Shown: one piece after another, positions 58,488-64,000 of the stretch | Position numbering within the stretch: the first letter of the stretch is position 1 | How the letters are laid out: every line of letters starts with the position of its first letter | Source: CAVQBP01 sp963848195 | Lineage (GTDB): Bacteria; Bacteroidota; Ignavibacteria; Ignavibacteriales; Ignavibacteriaceae | Direction of reading: 5' to 3' | Assembly (NCBI GenBank): GCA_963848195.1 | Contig: CAWKCY010000019.1 | Coordinates: forward strand, 124,001-188,000 | DNA: 64,000 nt | Notes under the pieces: generated by a model | Told to the model about the DNA's origin: nothing | Database searches by the model: none | Seen by the model: only the letters and a program-made list of their open reading frames with translations | Translations under genes and position numbers: made by a program

Positions 58488-60162
58488 TATTACAAATTTC
58501 TTTCTTCTTTCTATCCTGCTTAAGAGGAAGTTTTATTTCAAAAGTTGTACCTTTACCAAATTCGCTATTAACGTTCAGTAAGCCATTGTGTTTTTTAATT
58601 ATGGACATACAAATCCAGAGTCCAAGTCCGGTACCTTTATCTAATGACTTGGTAGTAAAAAAAGGATCGAAAATTTTATTTATTATATCTGTTGGAATTC
58701 CCTGTCCGTTATCGGAAATTCTGATAAAAACATTTTCGCCCAATGAAAAAGAGTCAATAATAATCTGTCCCCTTTCTTCAATTGCATGAGCAGCATTTAT
58801 AAGAAGATTTACAAAAACCTGTTTTAATTCACCGATATTACATTCAACAGGAGGTAATTCATTATAGTTTTTAATTACTTCAGCTTTATATTTTATTTCA
58901 TTCCAGACCAATGTTAATGTTTCATCCAAAGCGGCATTTATATTCTCTTCAGATAGATCATTTTCACTTGAATAAGAGAACCCTCTGAGCTGCTGTACAA
59001 TATTTTTTATCCTATCCAAACCTTTTAGATTATATTTCATTAAATCAACAAAATCCTGTCTGATAAAATCGAGATCAATGTCCTTTTCCATCCGGCTGAT
59101 TTCATTAAATAAATTCTGATTACCATTAAGCTCAGCAAAAGAATCTCCAAATAATCTCCATTTATTGAGGATGGTATTAACATCTCTGAAATATTCGTTG
59201 AACCTATTAATGTTGCTTGAGACAAAAGCAAGCGGATTATTTATTTCATGTGCAATCCCGGCGGTTAACTGTCCCAGCGAAGCCATTTTTTCAGAATGAA
59301 TTAATTGATCCTGCATTTTCTGCAGTGAAGACAAGGCCACTTCCAAAGTTTCATTTTGAATTCTAAGTTTTTCTTTAGAATCCAGCAATTCATTTTCAGC
59401 ATTTTTACGCTGGGTTATATCCTGTATTAAGATAACAAAATGCATCACATTAAAGATTTCATAAGAAGATAAGGTAATTTCTGCGGCAATATTTTTATTA
59501 TTCTTGGTTTTAATAAAAATTTCGACTGAATGGTTATCATATTCAGAATAATTCCCGGTAAAAAATTTATTTTTTAAGTAATGTTCAAGAAAATTGTAAA
59601 AGTCGGGAGGATTAAGAAATAATTTATCAATTTCATTGCCATGCAGTTCATCTTCAGAATATCCTGTAATTATAGAAACAGCCGGATTGGAATATTCTAC
59701 AACTTTGTTTTCGTTTATTGAAATAATACCATAACTTGCAGCATTTGTGAGGGCCTTAAAAGAAAGTTCTATTTCTCTGTAGAATGATTCGATCTTTTTT
59801 TGTCTTGTTATATCTCTTATTATACCTACCACACCGGATGTTGCACTATAGCTGACTTTAGTTATTACACTTTGGAAATAGAATGTTTTATTTAGTTTAT
59901 TAAAATTCCACTCATATATAACATTTCCATTTTTCAAACATTGATGAAATCGTTCCTGGTGAAGGTCGTAAGAGATATTATCAAAAAATTCTCCAATTGT
60001 TTTACCAATAACATCATCAGGTGTAAAATTATTTTGCTTAAACCAATTTCCGTAAATTTCTCTTACTTTTCCTTCGGAATCGGCAAAATAAGATATATCA
60101 GGAAGCAGATTTAAATTATTAAAAATTGGTGAAATGAATTCCCTTTCGTTAATTTTATCCAT
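58480..60162 (-). CDS. Soluble PAS histidine kinase
   Basis: 560 residues without a membrane helix. Two PAS units (about 18-120, with the ending SGVVGIIRDITRQKKIE; and about 130-260, ending FVILIQDITQRKNAE) are followed by a coiled coil. The kinase core has the H-box GQLTAGIAHEINNPLAF (phospho-His), N-box QVFVNLLINAAHAIEERG, G1 IRISDNGQGIP, F FDPFFTTK and G2 DKGTGLGLWICMSI. The sensed signal is cytoplasmic and unknown; no heme or flavin cysteine is evident. It overlaps its REC-HDOD partner by 8 bp. Confidence 0.92.
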   Translation of the reverse strand: MDKINEREFISPIFNNLNLLPDISYFADSEGKVREIYGNWFKQNNFTPDDVIGKTIGEFFDNISYDLHQERFHQCLKNGNVIYEWNFNKLNKTFYFQSVITKVSYSATSGVVGIIRDITRQKKIESFYREIELSFKALTNAASYGIISINENKVVEYSNPAVSIITGYSEDELHGNEIDKLFLNPPDFYNFLEHYLKNKFFTGNYSEYDNHSVEIFIKTKNNKNIAAEITLSSYEIFNVMHFVILIQDITQRKNAENELLDSKEKLRIQNETLEVALSSLQKMQDQLIHSEKMASLGQLTAGIAHEINNPLAFVSSNINRFNEYFRDVNTILNKWRLFGDSFAELNGNQNLFNEISRMEKDIDLDFIRQDFVDLMKYNLKGLDRIKNIVQQLRGFSYSSENDLSEENINAALDETLTLVWNEIKYKAEVIKNYNELPPVECNIGELKQVFVNLLINAAHAIEERGQIIIDSFSLGENVFIRISDNGQGIPTDIINKIFDPFFTTKSLDKGTGLGLWICMSIIKKHNGLLNVNSEFGKGTTFEIKLPLKQDRKKKEICNNE

Positions 60163-60768
60163 AATTTATCAATTTTTTACATAATATTAGTTTTATCTAT
60201 AATCGAAAAGTTCAGTATAAACTTTAGTGGAAGTTATATGATCTTGAAAATTATTGAGGAATAATTGCCACGAAGGCACAAGGAAACTAAGAATCACTAA
60301 GAAATTTTAGTATCGGAGGAAATTTATAGTTTAAACCCTGATTGTATTTTTTTTCTTTACTTGAGTTTAAGTTTGAAAAGATGTTATAAATAGATTTGAA
60401 ATCTAAGTTTTTACCTTTGTATCCAAAATTTCTTTACCTGTTCTCTTAAAATTAATAACAGCGACCTCTGAATCACCAAATCTTCTTTTTTAGGTATATA
60501 TATATTATCGAAAATATTAATATTTTATTTAAGTTTATATAATAAAAACTAAAAAAATGAAGGGGTTGACCAAAAAATAATTTTTATCCGGACTTTTTCG
60601 GGACAGTATATCGAAGATATTTATTCAGAGTTGAAATAAATTTTAATTGCTTTATCAAAGGTTTTTTTTGTAATTTGAGGGACTTAATTATAGCTAATGG
60701 GGATTATTAAGGGAATAATCTGCTTCTATAATTTAAAACTTTAAAATTGAACAATTTCGGGGATATTT
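60163..60768. other. Long intergenic region between divergent genes
   Basis: 606 bp, AT-rich. A degenerate CCACGAAGGCACAAGG/CACTAAG repeat lies at 60267-60310. On the minus strand around 60340-60510 there are short coding-like stretches in shifting frames (for example DLVIQRSLLLILREQVKKFW), possibly a gene remnant. The last 200 bp before the OPT gene should hold its promoter; I cannot fix the boxes. Confidence 0.45.
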
Positions 60769-62760
60769 ATGAGTGACAACTACATCAATGGTGAGAATTT
60801 AAAAGGGCTGCCGGGTAATGCTTATACCGAATTAAAGCCCGGTGAAAAGTATACTCCGGTTATGCCTCCATTTAAAGAGGTTCGTGAAGTAAGTAGCTAT
60901 TCTGTACTGTGGGGTGTTGTAATGGCTATTATTTTCTCTGCTGCTGCTGCATACCTTGGATTAAAAATTGGACAGGTATTTGAAGCTGCAATCCCTATCG
61001 CAATTATTGCTGTAGGATTATCTGCGGGGAAAAAAAGGAAAAATGCATTAGGGGAAAATGTTATTATTCAATCAATTGGACAGACTTCAGGAATTATTGT
61101 TGCAGGCGCAATCTTTACAATTCCGGCTTTATATATATTAAACTTAGATGCTGAGTTTTATAAAATATTTCTTGCATCACTTTTCGGGGGGGTACTTGGA
61201 ATTTTATTTCTTATTCCATTTAGGAAATATTTTGTAGAAGATATGCATGGTAAGTACCCGTTCCCTGAGGCAACTGCAACAACTGAAGTTTTAATTGCAG
61301 GTGAAAAAGGGGGAAAACAGGCAATGGTATTGGTCGTCAGCGGAATAATCGGTGGTCTGTATGATTTTATAATTGCTTCATTCGGCTGGTGGAGCGAAGT
61401 ATTCTCATCCAGGGTAATTCCTATCGGTGAACAAATTGCAAATAAAACCAAATTAGTTTTTAGAATAAATGTTGGTGCAGCTATTACAGGCCTGGGATAT
61501 ATAATCGGATTAAAATATTCCGCAATAATTTGTGCAGGCTCATTTGTCGCATGGTACCTTTTAATCCCGGTTGTCGCTTATATCGGCCAATTTTTAACTC
61601 AGCCCCTAGGGTCAAATGTGACTTTGCTTATTAAAGATATGTCTGCAGAACAAATCTTTTCAAACTATGTGCGTCATATAGGAATCGGCGGTATAGCAAT
61701 GGCAGGAATAATTGGAATTATCAAGTCATCTAAAATTATAGTTTCCGCTTTTTCTTTAGCTGCAAAAGAAATTTTAGGTAAAAAGAAAGTTATCGAAGAA
61801 AAGCTGCGCACTCAAAAAGATCTTAGTATGAAATTCATAGCTCTGGCATTAATTACAACTGCAATTTTAATATTTATTTATTATCATTTCGGCGTGGTAC
61901 ATAATGTTGGGTTTGCTTTATTAGGTCTATTAATTGTGATTGTTATATCTTTTCTATTTACAACTGTTGCGGCAACGGCAATAGCAATAGTTGGAACAAA
62001 CCCGGTATCCGGGATGACATTGATGACGCTTATTCTTTCATCCATTATCCTGGTTTCTGCAGGATTAAGCGGAAATTCAGGTATGGTAGCAGCTTTATTA
62101 ATAGGTGGAGTTGTATGTACTGCCCTGTCAATGGCCGGTGCCTTTATAACAGACCTAAAAATAGGTTATTGGCTGGGATCATCTCCCTACAAGCAGGAAA
62201 GATGGAAATTTTTAGGAACTTTTGTTTCAGCTGCAACTGTTGGCTGGGTAATTCTTCTTTTAAACCAGACTTACGGTTTTACAGGTCCGAATGCTCTTGT
62301 TGCACCTCAAGCCAATGCAATGGCTGCAGTAATTCAACCTTTAATGGCTCATCAGCCCGCACCCTGGATGCTCTATATTGCCGGAGCAATAATGGCTTTA
62401 ATTTTAACTATGATCAATGTTCCTGCGCTTGCATTTGCACTTGGTATGTATATACCTTTAGAATTAAACACTCCGCTCCTTGTCGGCGGACTCATAGCTC
62501 ACTACGTTTCAACCAGAAGCAAAGATGAAAAGATAAATAATGCTCGGAGAGAACGGGGAACTTTGATTGCTTCAGGCTTTATTGCTGGAGGCGCATTAAT
62601 GGGAGTTGTAAGCGCACTTCTTCGATATTTCGGATTCAACTGGATAAATAATGAATGGGCGGAATCTCATTCAGCAGAGCTTATTGCTTTAATAATGTTT
62701 GCAATCCTTTGTGCATATATAATCTGGGATTCATTAAGGGGTAAGCCGGAAGAAAATTAA
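60769..62760 (+). CDS. OPT-family oligopeptide/metal-chelate transporter
   Basis: 663 residues with about 14-16 membrane helices. The N-terminus PPFKEVREVSSYSVLWGVVM leads into the first helix. GLKIGQVFEAAIPIAIIAVG, ENVIIQSIGQTSGIIVAGAI and GKYPFPEATATTEVLIAGEK are conserved OPT segments. The family imports oligopeptides or metal-chelate complexes across the inner membrane using a proton gradient. Bacterial members of this length are usually of the YSL-like or putative oligopeptide group. It stands alone. Its stop codon overlaps a fragment of the dispersed repeat end (AACTGAAGTTAC). Confidence 0.92.
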   Translation: MSDNYINGENLKGLPGNAYTELKPGEKYTPVMPPFKEVREVSSYSVLWGVVMAIIFSAAAAYLGLKIGQVFEAAIPIAIIAVGLSAGKKRKNALGENVIIQSIGQTSGIIVAGAIFTIPALYILNLDAEFYKIFLASLFGGVLGILFLIPFRKYFVEDMHGKYPFPEATATTEVLIAGEKGGKQAMVLVVSGIIGGLYDFIIASFGWWSEVFSSRVIPIGEQIANKTKLVFRINVGAAITGLGYIIGLKYSAIICAGSFVAWYLLIPVVAYIGQFLTQPLGSNVTLLIKDMSAEQIFSNYVRHIGIGGIAMAGIIGIIKSSKIIVSAFSLAAKEILGKKKVIEEKLRTQKDLSMKFIALALITTAILIFIYYHFGVVHNVGFALLGLLIVIVISFLFTTVAATAIAIVGTNPVSGMTLMTLILSSIILVSAGLSGNSGMVAALLIGGVVCTALSMAGAFITDLKIGYWLGSSPYKQERWKFLGTFVSAATVGWVILLLNQTYGFTGPNALVAPQANAMAAVIQPLMAHQPAPWMLYIAGAIMALILTMINVPALAFALGMYIPLELNTPLLVGGLIAHYVSTRSKDEKINNARRERGTLIASGFIAGGALMGVVSALLRYFGFNWINNEWAESHSAELIALIMFAILCAYIIWDSLRGKPEEN

Positions 62761-62776
62761 TAACTGAAGTTACCCG
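62757..62776. repeat. Isolated end of the MITE-like repeat
   Basis: TTAATAACTGAAGTTAC matches the left terminal sequence of the element at 3923-4060. It directly joins the OPT gene stop codon. No second end is seen nearby. Confidence 0.4.
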
Positions 62777-62781
62777 GATGT

Positions 62782-62796
62782 AAAGATGACATCTTT
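62782..62796. repeat. AAAGATGACATCTTT palindrome
   Basis: Perfect 15-bp palindrome with a central A, arms AAAGATG/CATCTTT. A second copy with a central T lies 82 bp away at 62864. The pair lies between the OPT stop and the end of the hybrid kinase. Confidence 0.5.
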
Positions 62797-62863
62797 AAAA
62801 AGAAAAATCATTTTCTATCTTTTATTAAACTGTAAGTTCAGATAATATCTCATTTTTAAAAGT

Positions 62864-62878
62864 AAAGATGTCATCTTT
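62864..62878. repeat. AAAGATGTCATCTTT palindrome
   Basis: Second perfect copy of the 15-bp palindrome, differing from the one at 62782 only in the central base. It is 28 bp beyond the hybrid kinase stop. Confidence 0.5.
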
Positions 62879-62905
62879 CAAATATCGATTCGTTCCATAA
62901 AGTAG

Positions 62906-64000
62906 TTAATAAACCGGCTCATTTAAGTTCGATATTTCATTGGAATGAAAATACTGATAGCTTTCAAATAATGCACGTACCAAATCCTCTATCTTAAACG
63001 GCTTAATAATATAATCATCCATACCTTCCAGAAGATACCTGTCAAGATCCGATTTAAGAGCATTCGCGGTCATGGCAACTATTCTGGGCTGCTCTTCAAT
63101 GGAAAAATTCTTCCTGATTTCCATAGTAGCCTGCTCGCCATCCATATCCGGCATTTGAACATCCATAAATATTACATTATATGACTGACGTTTAAGAGCC
63201 TCCAGCACTTCTAGTCCATTAAAAGCAACATCTGCATGGTATCCGATCTTTTCGAGAAAACGGCATGCTACTTTTTGATTGACTATATTATCTTCCGCCA
63301 GAAGAATATGTAAGGGATACCTTTTTCCTATTTGGGTATCAAACTGTAAAGAAGAGATATCGCCGGTTTTCTTTACATTGGTTTTCTTTCCTTTGAGCAC
63401 AGTCAAAAGTACGTCCTGCAAATGTGAAAATTTAATTGGTTTTGTTAGAGTAGCTTTAAAATTGGAAAGACTTCCGCTTTTATCTCGATACCCATAAGAT
63501 GAAAGTAAAATAAGCGGGAAAGATTTGCCTGATATTTTTTTTTGAAGTTCTTCTGCCAATTGAATTCCGTCCATTTCAGGCATTTGATAATCTAATATAG
63601 CAATATCAAATGAAACGTTATTCTCAAATAACTGCAGGGTTTCCGCTCCGGAAGCAATTCCTTTAGGAATCATACCTAATGATTTTGTCTGCTGGATAAG
63701 AATATTTCTATTGGTTCTGTTATCATCAACAATTAACACTCTTTTCCCTAAGAGAAGAGATAAGTCATTTTTATTTTCTTTTTCAACTGAAAATTCAGTA
63801 AGAATTGTAAAATGGAATGTAGTACCTTGACCAGGGATGCCTGTGCTCTCAAGCCACATAGTACCCCCCATCAATTCACAAAGCTGTCTGCTGATTGCAA
63901 GTCCAAGGCCGGTGCCACCATATTTTCTGGTAGTTGAAGCATCTACCTGCGTAAAAGACTGGAATAATTTAGTTTGCCTATGTAATGGAATACCAATTCC
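62906..64000 (-). CDS. Hybrid sensor histidine kinase, C-terminal part (5' end beyond window)
   Basis: The minus frame is open to the window edge, so at least 365 residues are seen. The edge starts inside the kinase ATPase domain: GIGIPLHRQTKLFQSFTQVD, RKYGGTGLGLAISRQL and GGTMWLESTGIPGQGTTFHF. Two receiver domains follow. The first has RVLIVDDNRTNRNILIQQ, IAILDYQMPEMDG and LTKPIKFSHLQ. The second has HILLAEDNIVNQKVACRFLE, IFMDVQMPDMDGEQ and DDYIIKPFKIEDL. Both phospho-acceptor Asp and Lys are kept. No Hpt domain is found at the C-terminus. The internal ATG at 63874 is not the true start. Confidence 0.92.
   Translation of the reverse strand, partial: GIGIPLHRQTKLFQSFTQVDASTTRKYGGTGLGLAISRQLCELMGGTMWLESTGIPGQGTTFHFTILTEFSVEKENKNDLSLLLGKRVLIVDDNRTNRNILIQQTKSLGMIPKGIASGAETLQLFENNVSFDIAILDYQMPEMDGIQLAEELQKKISGKSFPLILLSSYGYRDKSGSLSNFKATLTKPIKFSHLQDVLLTVLKGKKTNVKKTGDISSLQFDTQIGKRYPLHILLAEDNIVNQKVACRFLEKIGYHADVAFNGLEVLEALKRQSYNVIFMDVQMPDMDGEQATMEIRKNFSIEEQPRIVAMTANALKSDLDRYLLEGMDDYIIKPFKIEDLVRALFESYQYFHSNEISNLNEPVY

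Overview
The window is AT-rich (roughly one third G+C by eye) and comes from a Bacteroidota/Chlorobiota-type bacterium, most likely an Ignavibacteria-like lineage (inference). The signs are TonB-dependent receptors with carboxypeptidase-regulatory-like N-terminal domains, DUF4249 and DUF4397 lipoproteins, a PorV/PorQ family outer-membrane protein, a large secreted protein ending in a type IX secretion sorting domain, and weak or patchy Shine-Dalgarno sites. I recognise one tRNA, tRNA-Ser(UGA). There are no rRNAs and no CRISPR array.

Layout. 1-3.5 kb (minus): a GHMP-kinase/UDPGP-type nucleotidylyltransferase fusion, cut by the window edge, with a GalU-like nucleotidyltransferase just upstream. 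4.1-6.9 kb: a PaiB-like flavoprotein, an outer-membrane protein, a DDAH-type hydrolase and a STAS protein. 7.0-11.2 kb (minus): an operon of TonB receptor, DUF4249 lipoprotein and a double rhodanese-like lipoprotein without catalytic cysteines. 11.4 kb: tRNA-Ser with a terminator hairpin. 12.1-15.0 kb is a zone of gene decay, with a 5'-truncated MscS/YbdG channel, a broken geranylgeranyl-reductase-like gene and a startless open frame around an intact cupin.

15.3-36.3 kb is a carbohydrate and redox island in two convergent arms. The plus arm encodes a pyruvate-oxidase-like ThDP enzyme, a mandelate-racemase/gluconate-dehydratase-like enolase-superfamily enzyme, a fused FAD/Fe-S glycolate or D-lactate oxidase, an ASRT-family protein, a GH15 glucoamylase/trehalase, a membrane-anchored SDR and an archaeal-type glucose dehydrogenase. 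The minus arm encodes TreS-maltokinase, TreZ, a GH57 amylase and TreY. Together they could interconvert maltodextrin, maltose and trehalose, release glucose and oxidise it through gluconate. That pathway is inference from neighbourhood and families. A roughly 110-140 bp dispersed repeat sits between the two arms.

36.4-46.9 kb (minus) is an export and outer-membrane block: SGNH/TPR protein, PorV-like protein, type IX cargo, TonB receptor and DUF4397 lipoprotein. 47.5-53.0 kb holds DUF302, RecN, a NUDIX hydrolase, a DUF1232 protein and an S9 peptidase. 53.5-57.1 kb holds two methyltransferases including RlmD, a ribbon-helix-helix/RelE toxin-antitoxin pair and RsmI. 57.2-64 kb holds a REC-HDOD regulator with a PAS histidine kinase, an OPT transporter and the C-terminal part of a hybrid histidine kinase.

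Five otherwise well-conserved genes (FAD/Fe-S oxidase, treZ, type IX cargo, DUF302, recN) carry reading-frame breaks. All seven breaks have the same sign, one extra base. rsmI has an in-frame TGA near its 3' end. These are either residual insertion-type sequence errors or real lesions, and coordinates for these genes are given as whole spans.
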